A stretch of DNA of 64,000 bases from 66-474 sp035281745 (GCA_035281745.1 DATEDI010000022.1:186001-250000); one strand, 5' to 3'; positions 16,827 to 26,163 are shown, counted from the stretch's first letter. Notes: generated from the sequence alone by a model not told the origin. Program-made: numbers and translations.

Positions 16827-19100
16827 TCAGTGCGAACTACCGCCGCTGGCAGGTGCCGGTGCGGTGGACGAAGCCGACGCCGCCACCGAAACCGGCTTGG
16901 TGAACGCCTGGTTCGGCAGCACGTCGTGGGCCAGCTTGGATTCCTTCTCCAGCAACGCGACTTCGTCGGCCATGATGTGCGCGGTCTCGTCCAGCTCGAT
17001 GTCCTTGGCTTCCTTGGCCGCCTTTTCGCGCGCGACGGATTGCTTCACGCTGCGTTCGCCGGCGGTCAGGCCGTCGTCGGGTTCCAGCGTGATCGCCGAT
17101 ACATCGCCCAGCGCTTCACGGCGCTTCTTGAAGGTCGCATCCTGCGCGTCCTGCTGCTTGCGTTCGGCTTCGCGCACGCCATAGTTGAGCGACACCGTCT
17201 TCTGGTCGTGCAGCTTGCGCGCGGCGGTCAGTTCATCCAGCAGCAATTGCCAGGCCGGATCGGTCTTTGCACGCGCGTCGTGCTCGGCCGTCAACGGTGT
17301 GATCAGCGCCTTCTGGTCGGCCACCGGCGTGTACGCGGCGCCCGGGATATGGGTCCACTTCAGCGCGTTGGGGTAGCTCGATTCGCCGTAATCCTTGTAG
17401 CCGATCGAATGCGGGAACTTGATGTCGGGCGTGACGCCGTGCAACTGCGTGGAATCGCCGTCCACGCGGAAGAATTCCGCGATGGTCATCTTGAGTTCGC
17501 CGAACGTCGGCTTGGTGTTCATCGCCAACTGGTCGAGGCTGGTGAGGTTCTGCACCGTGCCCTTGCCGAAGGTCTGCTCGCCGATGATCAGGCCGCGGCC
17601 GTAATCCTGGATCGCTGCGGTGAAGATTTCGCTGGCCGAGGCGGAGCCGCGATTGACCAGCACCGCCATCGGACCGGTCCACAGCATCTTCTCGTCCGAA
17701 TCCTTCTGTTCGACCTGGCCGCGGCTGTCGCGTACCTGCACCACCGGGCCCTTGCCGGTGAACAGGCCGGTGAGATTGATGGCTTCCTCCAGCGAACCGC
17801 CGCCGTTGTCGCGCAGATCGACCACCACCGCCGAGACCTTCGCGGTCTTCAGTTGCGCCAGCAGCTTGGCGACGTCGCGCGAGGCGCTCTTGTAATCGGG
17901 ATCGCCGCGCCGGCGCGCATCGAAATCCTCGTAGAAACTCGGCAGGTCGATGATGCCGATCTTGACTGTGCGCCCATCCTGCTTGACGTCGATGATCTTC
18001 TTCTTGGCTTCCTGGTCGGCGATGGTGACTTTCTGGCGCACCAGCGTGATGAGATGCGGTTTGGCGTCGGGGCCACCTTCGGCCGGCAGCACTTCCAGCC
18101 GCACGGTCGTGCCTTTCTTGCCGCGGATCTTGGCGACCACGTCGTCGATGCGCCAGCCGACCGTGTCGACGATCGCGCCGCACTCGCCCTGGCCCACGCC
18201 CACGATCTTGTCGCCGACCTCCAGCTTGCCCGACTTCGCGGCCGGGCCGCCCGGCACCACTTCGCGGATCACGGTGTATTCGTCGTGTTCCTGCAGCACC
18301 GCGCCGATGCCTTCCAGCGACAGCTTCATGGTGATGTCGAAGTTCTGGCTGGCGCGCGGGCCGAAATAGTTGGTGTGCGGATCGATTGCCGTCGCGTACG
18401 CGTTCATGAAAGTCTGGAACACGTCCTGGCTGTCGAGCTGGTGGACGCGGTCGAGATAATTCTCGTAGCGGCGCGACAGCGTCTTGCGGATCTCGGCGTC
18501 GTCCTTGCCGGCCAGCTTCAGGCGGATCCAGTCGTTCTCGACGCGCTGTTTCCACAGCGTGTCGAGCGCGGCATTGTCGGCCGCCCACGGCGTCTTTTCC
18601 CGATCGAAGTCGTAGGTGCCGTTGCCGTCGAGCTTCACGCCCTTCTTCAGCAGCTCCAGCGCGTAGGCAGTGCGCTCGCCCGAGCGTTTTTCATACAGGT
18701 TGAAGATCGCGAACGGAATCGACATGTCGCCGTTCCAGATCGCGTCATCCAGCTTGCCGCGATCCGGCGCGAACTTGTCGAGGTCCTGTTGCGTGAAGAA
18801 CAGCCGGCTGCCGTCCAGCGCCTTGAAATAGGCGTCGAAGATCTTCGACGACATCGCGTCGTCGAGCGGCAGCGCCTCGTACTGGAAACGCGTCAGCAAT
18901 CGCGCGGCCAGGATCGCGGCCTGGCCCTGGGCTGCGGTCGGTTTCAGTTCCGGCGCCGGCGTCGCCTTGTATTTGGCGGCTGGCGCGGCGGGTACGCTGG
19001 ACGACGATGCCGGACAGTTGGCGGGCGGCGCGGGATTCTGCGCACGCGCGCCCAGCGAGACGACGAGGGCGACCAGGACTACGAGAACACGCTGCAACAT
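16827..19100 (-). CDS. prc: Tail-specific (carboxy-terminal processing) protease Prc
   Basis: This 757-residue periplasmic S41 protease has a signal peptide at 1-20 (cleavage near ARA|QN). A large N-terminal helical domain comes next, then a PDZ domain (KLEVGDKIVGVGQGE region) inside the protease. The Ser/Lys dyad is Ser488 in GSASASEIF and Lys513 in GEQTFGKG, with Asp499, spaced exactly as in E. coli Prc (Ser430/Asp441/Lys455). The C-terminal part is DUF3340-like. It trims exported proteins from the C-terminus; in E. coli it acts with NlpI on peptidoglycan hydrolases, which fits the nearby wall genes. Tandem ATGs lie at 19106 and 19100; AAGGA has correct spacing only for the second. Confidence 0.94.
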   Translation of the reverse strand: MLQRVLVVLVALVVSLGARAQNPAPPANCPASSSSVPAAPAAKYKATPAPELKPTAAQGQAAILAARLLTRFQYEALPLDDAMSSKIFDAYFKALDGSRLFFTQQDLDKFAPDRGKLDDAIWNGDMSIPFAIFNLYEKRSGERTAYALELLKKGVKLDGNGTYDFDREKTPWAADNAALDTLWKQRVENDWIRLKLAGKDDAEIRKTLSRRYENYLDRVHQLDSQDVFQTFMNAYATAIDPHTNYFGPRASQNFDITMKLSLEGIGAVLQEHDEYTVIREVVPGGPAAKSGKLEVGDKIVGVGQGECGAIVDTVGWRIDDVVAKIRGKKGTTVRLEVLPAEGGPDAKPHLITLVRQKVTIADQEAKKKIIDVKQDGRTVKIGIIDLPSFYEDFDARRRGDPDYKSASRDVAKLLAQLKTAKVSAVVVDLRDNGGGSLEEAINLTGLFTGKGPVVQVRDSRGQVEQKDSDEKMLWTGPMAVLVNRGSASASEIFTAAIQDYGRGLIIGEQTFGKGTVQNLTSLDQLAMNTKPTFGELKMTIAEFFRVDGDSTQLHGVTPDIKFPHSIGYKDYGESSYPNALKWTHIPGAAYTPVADQKALITPLTAEHDARAKTDPAWQLLLDELTAARKLHDQKTVSLNYGVREAERKQQDAQDATFKKRREALGDVSAITLEPDDGLTAGERSVKQSVAREKAAKEAKDIELDETAHIMADEVALLEKESKLAHDVLPNQAFTKPVSVAASASSTAPAPASGGSSH

Positions 19101-19280
19101 GGACATTCCTTGTACGACCGGAGCGGGCGGTCGCGGGCGCTCTTTGCGCGGGCGGGAAGGGAAACGGACGCCAGCCGTTCGCTGGCGCGTTCGGGTGCGG
19201 GGTGCGGGCGGGTGAGGCTCGTCGTGGCGCGGCCCGACCCTAAAGTATCGGAAATCGCGGTAACGGGATATGGCCGCAAG

Positions 19281-19961
19281 TCATGCGGCAGCGCGGGGCA
19301 GGGCGGGGTCCGCATCCTGCGGCGACAGTCCGAATTGTCGGCCCAGCTCAACAATCAGCACATCCTCGACATCGGCAAGCCGCGACGGGCCGCCCAAGTC
19401 TAGCAGTTGCGTCACCGACAAGCCCGCATAACCACAGGGGTTGATGCGGTGAAAAGGCTCAAGGTCCATCGCGATGTTGAAGGCGAGACCATGGAAGGTG
19501 CAGCCGTGGCGCACCCTCAGGCCCAGTGCCGCGACCTTGGCCTCGCCCACGTACACGCCGGGGGCGCCCTCGCGGCGCGCGGCCACGACGTTCCATTCGG
19601 CCAGCGTATCGATGATTGATTGCTCGATCCGCCGCACCAGTTCGCGCACCCCGATCTTGAGCCGGCGCAGGTCCAGCAGCGGGTAGGCCACGATCTGGCC
19701 GGGGCCGTGGTAGGTCACCTGGCCGCCGCGGTCGACGTGGATCACCGGAATGTCGCCGGGCGCCAGCACGTGTTCCGGCTTGCCGGCTTGGCCCAGCGTG
19801 AACACCGGGTCGTGTTGCACCAGCCACAACTCGTCCGGCGTGTCCGGGCCCCGCGCATCGGTGAACGCCTGCATCGCGCGCCACACCGGTTCGTAGGCCT
19901 GGCGGCCGAGGTGGCGTACCAGGAGCGGGAACGGGGAACCGGGAACGGGGAACGTTGGCAT
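19281..19961 (-). CDS. lipB: Lipoyl(octanoyl) transferase LipB
   Basis: This 226-residue enzyme transfers octanoate from acyl-carrier protein to lipoyl domains. The signature RGGQVTYHGPGQ is at 78-89, catalytic Lys142 is in EAKVAALGLR and catalytic Cys176 is in NPCGYAG, so it should be active. Family homology starts around LLVRHLGRQAYEP (residue 13). Residues 1-12 (MPTFPVPGSPFP) are encoded by a GGGAACGGGGAAC direct repeat rather than by conserved sequence, and no other ATG is available in frame. It follows ybeD on the same strand. The order mltB-rlpA-dacA-ybeD-lipB matches the classic E. coli neighbourhood. Confidence 0.94.
   Translation of the reverse strand: MPTFPVPGSPFPLLVRHLGRQAYEPVWRAMQAFTDARGPDTPDELWLVQHDPVFTLGQAGKPEHVLAPGDIPVIHVDRGGQVTYHGPGQIVAYPLLDLRRLKIGVRELVRRIEQSIIDTLAEWNVVAARREGAPGVYVGEAKVAALGLRVRHGCTFHGLAFNIAMDLEPFHRINPCGYAGLSVTQLLDLGGPSRLADVEDVLIVELGRQFGLSPQDADPALPRAAA
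19927..19954. repeat. Tandem GGGAACGGGGAAC repeat at the lipB start
   Basis: Two 14-base copies of GGGAACGGGGAAC(C/G) lie directly after the lipB start codon and are translated as part of its N-terminus. The core GGGAACCGGGAAC (19934-19946) has a perfect inverted copy at 20041-20053, so the pair could form a long stem across the ybeD-lipB junction. Confidence 0.8.
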
Positions 19962-20017
19962 TAGGATTCAGCGACGCGGGATGGATAAACATGGGACCGT
20001 CGGGAGATGCAGGCAAC

Positions 20018-20056
20018 CCGTTCCCGCTCTTTCGTTCCCTGTTCCCGGTTCCCGCT
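20018..20056. repeat. CGTTCCC/GTTCCC repeats downstream of ybeD
   Basis: A run of GTTCCC units (five within 39 bases, some degenerate) abuts the ybeD stop at 20057. GTTCCCGGTTCCC at 20041-20053 is the exact reverse complement of 19934-19946 at the lipB start. It could act on ybeD-lipB mRNA structure. Confidence 0.7.
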
Positions 20057-20344
20057 TCACAACGTATACCGGATATCCGGATGCGCGCGCAGCGCGGCGT
20101 GGGCTTCCTCGTATTTCTCGCGCGAGGGGCAGTTGAACACCACGCTCACCGAAACGTAGTTGCCTTGGCTGGAAGACCGTTCGCGCACGCTGGCTTCCAG
20201 CACCGACAGCCCGATCTCGCGCAGGATCTCCGTCACCCGCTCGCGCAGGTTGGCGCTGGCGTTGCCCATCGCGGTGATTTCGAAGCTGCCGGGAAACTGG
20301 AAGCCCTGGCCTTCGTTCTTCTCGATGTCGCCGAGTTCGCGCAT
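20057..20344 (-). CDS. ybeD: YbeD family (DUF493) protein
   Basis: This 95-residue protein matches the DUF493/YbeD family: FQFPGSFEITAMGNA at the N-terminus, a central helix with LRERVTEILREIG, SSSQGNYVSVSVVFNCPSRE, and a C-terminal helix ending HPDIRYTL. The fold resembles the regulatory ACT-like domains; the function is not settled. It sits between dacA (9 bases after the dacA stop) and lipB, the conserved position in gammaproteobacteria. Confidence 0.92.
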   Translation of the reverse strand: MRELGDIEKNEGQGFQFPGSFEITAMGNASANLRERVTEILREIGLSVLEASVRERSSSQGNYVSVSVVFNCPSREKYEEAHAALRAHPDIRYTL

Positions 20345-20353
20345 CCCGCTATT

Positions 20354-21646
20354 TTATTGGGTCGCGGCCGGCGCGGCGACACTGGACGCCGACGACACCG
20401 ATACGGTGGGCGCCGGCGTGGTGGTGGTGCCGTTGCCGTGGTGGAACCACAGCAGGATCGCGTCCCACAGGCGCTTGAAGAAGCCGCCCTGCGGGGCGTC
20501 CTTCAATACCACCAGCGGTTCGGTCACTACCGGTTTGCCGTCGAAGGTCACCTTCAGCGTACCGACCTGCTGGCCCTGCTTGAACGGTGCGACCAGCCGC
20601 TGCGGAATTTCGAGCGTCGCCTGCAACTTGCCGTACTGGCCGCGCGGGATGGTCACCGACGCGTCCTCGGCGATGCCGAGTTCCAGCGTGTCGGCTTCGC
20701 CTTTCCAGAGCCGCGGCGTGGCCAGCACCTGGCCTGCCTTGTAGAGCTCATGGGTGCGATAGAAGTTGAAGCCCCAGTTCAGCAGCGCTTCGTCGCCGGT
20801 GGTCGCGGCATTCATGTCGGGGCCGCCCATCGTCACCGCGATCAGGCGCATGCCGTCGCGGAGCGCGGACGCGGCGAGGCAGTAGCCGGCCTCCTTGGTC
20901 GAACCGGTCTTGATGCCGTCCACCGTCGGATCGGTCCACAGCAGCGTGTTGCGGTTGTGCTGGGTGATGCCGTTCCACTCGAACGCCTTGATCTTCGAAA
21001 TCTTGTATTCCTCGGGGAAGTGCTTGATCAGCGCGCGCGAAAGAATCGCGATGTCGTGCGCGGTGCTGTAGTGGTCGGGCGCCGGATAGCCGGAGGCATT
21101 GATGAAATGCGTGCCGGTCATGCCGAGGCGCTTGGCGTAGGCGTCCATCATCTGCGCAAAGGCTTGCTCGGAACCCGCGACGTGCTCGGCCAGCGCAATC
21201 GCGGCGTCGTTGCCGGACTGGATGATCATCCCATACAGCAGATCTTTCAGCGGCACGTCGGAATTCAATTTCAGGAAGCTGGTCGAACCGTCGGTGCCCG
21301 CGCCGCCGGCGCGCCAGGCGTGTTCGCTGATGTGGACCTTGTCGTCCATGTGGATCTTGCCGGCCTTGATCTCGGCGTTGACCACGTACTCGGTCATGAT
21401 CTTGGTCAGCGAGGCCGGCGCGCGGCGCTGGTCCATGTTGCTGGACGCGAGGATCTGCCCGTTGGCGTAATCCATCAGCACCCACGCTTCCGCGTTCGGC
21501 TGCGGCGCCGGCGGAATCGGCGTCTCGGGAATCGTCGGTACCGGCTTGGGCGGCGCCGCGGGTTTCGGCGGCAGCGCAGTCTGCGCAAACAACACGCCGG
21601 TGAAGGCGACGAGGGATACCAGCATCAGCGGATGCACAATTTTCAT
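20354..21646 (-). CDS. dacA: D-alanyl-D-alanine carboxypeptidase (PBP5/6 type)
   Basis: This 430-residue low-molecular-weight penicillin-binding protein removes the terminal D-Ala from peptidoglycan stem peptides. An N-terminal hydrophobic signal (1-21) is followed by a Pro-rich linker (26-50). All three active-site motifs are intact: SLTK at 79-82, SGN at 144-146 and KTG at 246-248. A beta-rich C-terminal PBP5 domain follows, and a hydrophobic segment ILLWFHHG near residue 400 could be the membrane anchor. It is followed by a low-complexity Thr/Ala/Ser tail. It is in line with rlpA upstream and ybeD downstream. Confidence 0.95.
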   Translation of the reverse strand: MKIVHPLMLVSLVAFTGVLFAQTALPPKPAAPPKPVPTIPETPIPPAPQPNAEAWVLMDYANGQILASSNMDQRRAPASLTKIMTEYVVNAEIKAGKIHMDDKVHISEHAWRAGGAGTDGSTSFLKLNSDVPLKDLLYGMIIQSGNDAAIALAEHVAGSEQAFAQMMDAYAKRLGMTGTHFINASGYPAPDHYSTAHDIAILSRALIKHFPEEYKISKIKAFEWNGITQHNRNTLLWTDPTVDGIKTGSTKEAGYCLAASALRDGMRLIAVTMGGPDMNAATTGDEALLNWGFNFYRTHELYKAGQVLATPRLWKGEADTLELGIAEDASVTIPRGQYGKLQATLEIPQRLVAPFKQGQQVGTLKVTFDGKPVVTEPLVVLKDAPQGGFFKRLWDAILLWFHHGNGTTTTPAPTVSVSSASSVAAPAATQ

Positions 21647-21710
21647 CAGGTTATGAAATCCGGAAAAGTTGAAGCGATGAATGACAGCGGGGGCGACCCC
21701 GATGAACCGC

Positions 21711-22619
21711 TTACTCTACTGCGACGCTTGCGTGTGGCAACCCGAGCGCATCGAGTTTTGCGGTGGTGCGATCGACTGTATCCACGTCGGGCAGCGGCCC
21801 GATCTGCACGCGTTGCAAGGTGCGTCCATTCACGCCACCGGCGATCACGCGTACCGGCCCCAGCCTCAAGCCTCGCAACCGCGCCGCCAGCCGCTCGGCA
21901 TTGGCTGCGTCCGCGAAGGCGCCCACCTGCACGTACAGCAGCGGTTGCCGACCTGTTCGCGGTGTGACCGCGGTGACGGGCGCAGGTTCCGCACCCGGAT
22001 GCGATGGATCGATGCCCTGCACTTCGACCAGCCCGGTGCCCTTCGGCCAGATGCCGATCCGCACCGCCGCGGCCAACGACAGATCGATCACGCGGTTGGG
22101 CATGAACGGCCCGCGATCGTTGACCCGCACGATCACGCTCTTGCCATTCTGCAGATTGGTGACGCGCGCGAAGCTCGGCAGCGGCAGCACCTTGCTGGCT
22201 GCCGAGAATTTGTACATGTCGTAGGTTTCGAAATCGGAAGTCTTGTAGCCGTTGAACTTGCTGCCGTAGTACGAAGCGATGCCGCGCTCGCTGTAACCCG
22301 CGGCGCTCGGCAGCACGCGATAGGTCTGCCCGTTCACCGTGTACGGCGACTTGTTGCCGTAGCGCGAACGCGGTTCGGCGACCGGCACCGGTTCGGGAAT
22401 CCTGCTGAAATCGATATCCTTGATGTCTGGCGTGGAATCGTTGCGTTGGTGGTAGCGGTCCGATTGCGCCAGGCTGGTGTCGTCGCGCCACGGCGTGTTG
22501 GACGTGCGGCCGGGCTGTGACGATCCGCCGCGCGCAGGATTGGACGAACATGCCGTCAACGTGAGGGCCGCCAACGCCAGCAGCGCAAGCAACAAGGGAA
22601 GGCGCAGCGCGCGCTTCAT
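21711..22619 (-). CDS. rlpA: Septal-ring lipoprotein RlpA
   Basis: This 302-residue lipoprotein has a signal with lipobox LTAC (Cys24). The double-psi beta-barrel domain is at about 100-190, with GIASYYGSKFNGYKTS, VTNLQNGKSVIVRVNDRGPF and a catalytic Asp. A C-terminal SPOR domain is at about 225-300. RlpA enzymes with this layout cleave denuded glycan strands at the septum (Pseudomonas RlpA). The ATG overlaps the end of mltB by four bases, so the two are translationally coupled. Confidence 0.94.
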   Translation of the reverse strand: MKRALRLPLLLALLALAALTLTACSSNPARGGSSQPGRTSNTPWRDDTSLAQSDRYHQRNDSTPDIKDIDFSRIPEPVPVAEPRSRYGNKSPYTVNGQTYRVLPSAAGYSERGIASYYGSKFNGYKTSDFETYDMYKFSAASKVLPLPSFARVTNLQNGKSVIVRVNDRGPFMPNRVIDLSLAAAVRIGIWPKGTGLVEVQGIDPSHPGAEPAPVTAVTPRTGRQPLLYVQVGAFADAANAERLAARLRGLRLGPVRVIAGGVNGRTLQRVQIGPLPDVDTVDRTTAKLDALGLPHASVAVE

Positions 22620-23653
22620 TGCGCGGCGGGCGCCGGGGTGATGCCGTGCGCGATTGCATCGGCCAGTTGCATCACGGCCAGCGCGTACATCGGGCTCTTG
22701 TTGTAGCGGGTGATCACGTAGAAATTCTGGAAGGTCAGCCAGTATTCGGGGCCGTTCGCGCCGTCGAGTGTCAGCAGGTTTGCGGGCAGAGACGGGTCTT
22801 CGTGCGCCGTGGGCGCGTAGCCGTCGGCGCTGAACTGTTCGAGCGGCGTTTTCGGCATCACGCTCTCGTAGGCCGGCGGCGGCGCCGCGGTGGCGCTGGG
22901 GTCGGCCTGCACCGCGACGGGCTGGCCGGTCTGCCAGCCGTGCTCGCGGAAGTAATTGGCGATGCTGGCGAATGCATCCGGTAGCGAGGCCATGAGGTTG
23001 ATGTGGCCGTCGCCGTCGGCGTCCACCGCAAAATCGCGGATGCTGGACGGCATGAACTGCCCGAGTCCTTCGGCGCCCGCATACGAACCGTAGATGTCGG
23101 GAATCGCGCCGGGCAGTTTGTTGGCGGGCAATTCCAGCAGCGTCTTCAGCTCGCCGCGAAAGTATTTGGCGCGGGGCGGATAGTGGAACGCCAGCGTCAC
23201 CAGCGCGTCCAGCACGCGGTAACTGCCGGTGTTGCTGCCGTAGTTGGTTTCCACGCCGATGATCGCGACGATGTATTGCGGCGGCACGCCGTACCGCTGG
23301 CCGATCTGGTCGAGCAGCGCGTGGTGCTGGCGATAGAACACCACGCCTTCATCGATCCGCTCGGGGGTCATGAAGATCGGGCGATATGCGCTCCATGGCT
23401 TGGCCTCGGCTGGACGCGTCATCGCGTCGATGATGCTTTGCTTGACCACCGCGCCATCGAGCAACGCGTCCAGCGCGGCCGGATCCTTTCCGGTAGTCGC
23501 CGCGACCTCGCGCACCAGTTGCGTCTGATCGGAGTTTGCGGGAACCGTGGACTGTGGCGGGTTTTGCGCAGGAGGGGTTTGTGCGAGGGCTGCGATGGGC
23601 AGGAATCCGGCCAGTGCCGCGGCCAGCCAGCCGGTACGGTGCGCTTGGAACAT
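22616..23653 (-). CDS. mltB: Lytic murein transglycosylase B
   Basis: This 345-residue peptidoglycan lyase has an N-terminal signal peptide (GWLAAALAGFLPIAALAQ). The GH103/SLT2 domain follows, with the catalytic Glu135 in IIGVETNYG, then YPPRAKYFRGEL, EGLGQFMPSS and the DADGDGHINL loop. A C-terminal putative peptidoglycan-binding part contains FYVITRYNKSPMYA. It lacks a lipobox, so it is a soluble rather than lipoprotein form. The start at MFQAHRTGW gives the best signal peptide; an in-frame ATG 17 codons upstream (23704) is possible. It heads the unit mltB-rlpA-dacA-ybeD-lipB. Confidence 0.93.
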   Translation of the reverse strand: MFQAHRTGWLAAALAGFLPIAALAQTPPAQNPPQSTVPANSDQTQLVREVAATTGKDPAALDALLDGAVVKQSIIDAMTRPAEAKPWSAYRPIFMTPERIDEGVVFYRQHHALLDQIGQRYGVPPQYIVAIIGVETNYGSNTGSYRVLDALVTLAFHYPPRAKYFRGELKTLLELPANKLPGAIPDIYGSYAGAEGLGQFMPSSIRDFAVDADGDGHINLMASLPDAFASIANYFREHGWQTGQPVAVQADPSATAAPPPAYESVMPKTPLEQFSADGYAPTAHEDPSLPANLLTLDGANGPEYWLTFQNFYVITRYNKSPMYALAVMQLADAIAHGITPAPAAQ

Positions 23654-23822
23654 GTGCAGGGGAACTCGGAAAATCGCGGTGACGGACGGCAGCCTAACAT
23701 GCATGACGCGTGGAGCGGCGCGCCATCCGTGACGTCGGAACGCGGCTGCAGCGGCTGATACACTCCCGCCGTCTGCAACGTGGTGCGGCGCTGCGCGACG
23801 ACGACTGCTTGAGGCCCGAACG

Positions 23823-24755
23823 ATGACGTCGGCGATGGTTTCCGCAGGGCGAACCGAGGTCGGCAAAGTCCGGCGCCGCAACGAGGATGCGATCCTCGTT
23901 CGCGATGACGCCGGTTTGTGGGTGGTGGCGGACGGACTCGGGGGGCATGCGGACGGTGATCGCGCCAGCCGCCTGATCGTCGAACGGTTGGCCAAACTGC
24001 CGCGGCGCGGGGACGTACTCGATTTCATCGAGGCCATCGAGGATGTGCTGTTTGAGGTGAATGCTGAACTCCGTCACCAGGCGCGGCTGCGCGCCGTGGA
24101 TCTCATCGGCTCGACCGTGGTGGTATTGGTGCATGGTGGCGGGTTTTCCCTGTGCGGCTGGGCAGGCGACAGCCGAGGTTATTGCTGGACGAACGGACGT
24201 CTGTCGCAGATCACCCGCGATCACCTTTACGGGGTGGCGGCAGCGGATCACTGGTCGGGTGGCCCGGGACAAAGCCAGCCAGGTGGCGGCATGCTGACCC
24301 GTGCGGTGGGCGCAGACCATGCGTTGTTCATGGACTGGGCCGTAGCCCGCAATGGTCCCCGTACGCGATTCGTGCTTTGCTCGGATGGCATCAACAAGGA
24401 AATGTCCGACCTGGAAATTGCATCGGCGTGCAGCCGACATGGGATGCCCGGGGACATCCTCGACGAGTTGTTCGAGACATCGCTGCAGCGGGGTGCGCGC
24501 GACAACCTTTCGGCGGTCGTGGTGAGCCTGCCCGGCGCTGCGACGATCGAAAATCCCGCGGCCGACCTGCGGACGGAGGCGATCAATCGCGCGTTGCAGG
24601 CGCTGGACGACTCGCATCGACGGGGAGAACGCGGGCGGGAAGATTACCGCGCCGAGCGCAGGCGCCTGATCGGTGACTTGGATAAAGCCATCGCCGGGTC
24701 ATCGGGCGATCCGCCGCGGCCGGCCGCATGGAAGCGCTGGTTGGGACGCGACTGA
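23823..24755 (+). CDS. PP2C-family protein serine/threonine phosphatase
   Basis: This 310-residue protein is a Stp/PppA-type PP2C phosphatase. The metal-binding Asp residues are in RRRNEDAILV, ADGLGGHADG, SDGI and ARDNLSAVVV, all present, so an Mn/Mg-dependent active enzyme is expected. The catalytic part ends near residue 240. The remaining about 70 residues are charged and helical (ALDDSHRRGERGREDYRAERRRL region), resembling a SHOCT-like tail. Such phosphatases often oppose a Ser/Thr kinase, but none is seen nearby. It is divergent from mltB. Confidence 0.9.
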   Translation: MTSAMVSAGRTEVGKVRRRNEDAILVRDDAGLWVVADGLGGHADGDRASRLIVERLAKLPRRGDVLDFIEAIEDVLFEVNAELRHQARLRAVDLIGSTVVVLVHGGGFSLCGWAGDSRGYCWTNGRLSQITRDHLYGVAAADHWSGGPGQSQPGGGMLTRAVGADHALFMDWAVARNGPRTRFVLCSDGINKEMSDLEIASACSRHGMPGDILDELFETSLQRGARDNLSAVVVSLPGAATIENPAADLRTEAINRALQALDDSHRRGERGREDYRAERRRLIGDLDKAIAGSSGDPPRPAAWKRWLGRD

Positions 24756-24878
24756 ACCGCGCGCCTTCCAGTCCCCGGCTTTTAACCGTACGAAAACACC
24801 CGGCGGCGCTACGCTAGGCGCACCAGTGCGCGATGTTCGCCGTCGCGAACATTCTCACCGCCCTGCTGGAGTCCTTCC

Positions 24879-25196
24879 ATGATCATGCGCATCTGGCGAG
24901 GTATCACTTCGAAGGAGCGGGCCGATGCCTACCTCGAACACCTGCAGCAGACCGCCCTGGCCGCGTTGAAGGACTTCAAGGGCCAGCACGGCGCGTGGGT
25001 GCTGCGGCGGGTGCAGGGCGAGCAGTGCGAGTTCCAGGTGTTGACCTTGTGGGAGTCGATGAAGGCGTTGCACGCCTATGCGGGCAAGAAGCCAGAACGC
25101 GCGGTTTACTACGACGAGGACGACAAGTATCTGCTCGACATGGAACCGCTGGTGCGGCTTTATGAAGTGGCCGATACCGTGACGCCGCAACACTGA
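24879..25196 (+). CDS. Antibiotic biosynthesis monooxygenase-like (ABM) protein
   Basis: This 105-residue dimeric alpha-beta barrel type protein begins MIMRIWRGITSKERADAYLEH, then GAWVLRRVQGEQCEFQVLTLW and MKALHAYAGKKPERAVYYDED. The pattern fits the ABM superfamily, whose members include monooxygenases and many non-catalytic proteins. GGAG upstream supports the start. The metallo-beta-lactamase gene starts 27 bases after its stop, so the two probably form an operon. Confidence 0.82.
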   Translation: MIMRIWRGITSKERADAYLEHLQQTALAALKDFKGQHGAWVLRRVQGEQCEFQVLTLWESMKALHAYAGKKPERAVYYDEDDKYLLDMEPLVRLYEVADTVTPQH

Positions 25197-25223
25197 CGAC
25201 TGGCGCGCCGCCGGGGGAGAGCC

Positions 25224-26105
25224 ATGCCGAAAATCGATCCATCGCACCCCGAAGTCGAGTCCTTCTTCCACAAGGACACCGGCAGTTGGACCCACGTCGT
25301 CCACGACGGTGAAGCCGGCGTGATCATCGACCCGGTACTCGATTACGAGGCGGCGTCCGCGCGCACGGCGACGGCCAGTGCCGATGCGGTGCTCGCGTTC
25401 GTGCGGCAGCGCGGTTTCCGGATCGCGTGGGTTCTCGAAACCCACGCACATGCCGATCACCTGAGCGCGGCCGGCTACCTGCACGATGCACTCGGTGCGC
25501 CCATCGCGATCGGGCGCGGCATCGTCGAAGTGCAGGCGCATTTCAAGCAGGTGTTCGGTCTGGGCGACGACTTCACCGCCGACGGCAGCCAGTTCGATTG
25601 CCTGCTCGATGATGGCGAAGCATTGCCGGTCGGCTCCTTCCGCGTGCGCGCGATGGCCACGCCCGGCCATACCCGCGACGGCCTCACGTATGTCGCGGGC
25701 GATGCCGCCTTCATCGGCGACACGCTGTTCGCGCCCGACATCGGCACCGCGCGCTGCGATTTTCCGGGCGGCGATGCGACGCAGTTGTACGCTTCGATTC
25801 GCCGCATCCTTGCATTGCCGGAAGCCACGCGATTGTTCCTGTGTCACGACTATCCGCCGCCCGCACGCGCGGCCTGGCGCGAAACCACGATCGCCTGCGA
25901 GGCGCGGGAGAACGTGCAAATCGGCGGTGACGTCGGTGAAACCGATTTCGTTGCGAAGCGCCACGCGCGCGACGCGACACTGCCGGTGCCGCGTTTGTTG
26001 CTGCCCGCGCTGCAGGTCAACATCCGCGGCGGACGCTTGCCGCCCGCGGACACCGATGGACATCGCTATCTGCGCCTGCCGCTGGATTGCATTGGAGCGC
26101 ACTGA
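25224..26105 (+). CDS. MBL-fold hydrolase, persulfide dioxygenase-like
   Basis: This 293-residue protein has the metal motif HAHADH (His74, His76, Asp78, His79). GHTRDGLTYV and the GDTLFAPDIGTARCDFPGGDA segment follow. The latter is a signature of ETHE1/Blh-type enzymes that oxidise glutathione persulfide. This link to sulfide or persulfide detoxification is family inference. GGGGGAGAG gives a strong ribosome-binding site. It follows the ABM gene as a probable two-gene operon and is convergent with the MFS transporter. Confidence 0.88.
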   Translation: MPKIDPSHPEVESFFHKDTGSWTHVVHDGEAGVIIDPVLDYEAASARTATASADAVLAFVRQRGFRIAWVLETHAHADHLSAAGYLHDALGAPIAIGRGIVEVQAHFKQVFGLGDDFTADGSQFDCLLDDGEALPVGSFRVRAMATPGHTRDGLTYVAGDAAFIGDTLFAPDIGTARCDFPGGDATQLYASIRRILALPEATRLFLCHDYPPPARAAWRETTIACEARENVQIGGDVGETDFVAKRHARDATLPVPRLLLPALQVNIRGGRLPPADTDGHRYLRLPLDCIGAH

Positions 26106-26163
26106 TCCGAACCGGCATCGCTTCGGCTCGCGATTGCACGGGGCAGTGACATCACCGACCGCA

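Noticed and set aside
16683..19403. 906-residue open frame on the plus strand opposite prc
   Set aside because: Codon-mirror artefact of GC-rich prc; no domain, no signal, and it runs through the gene boundary.
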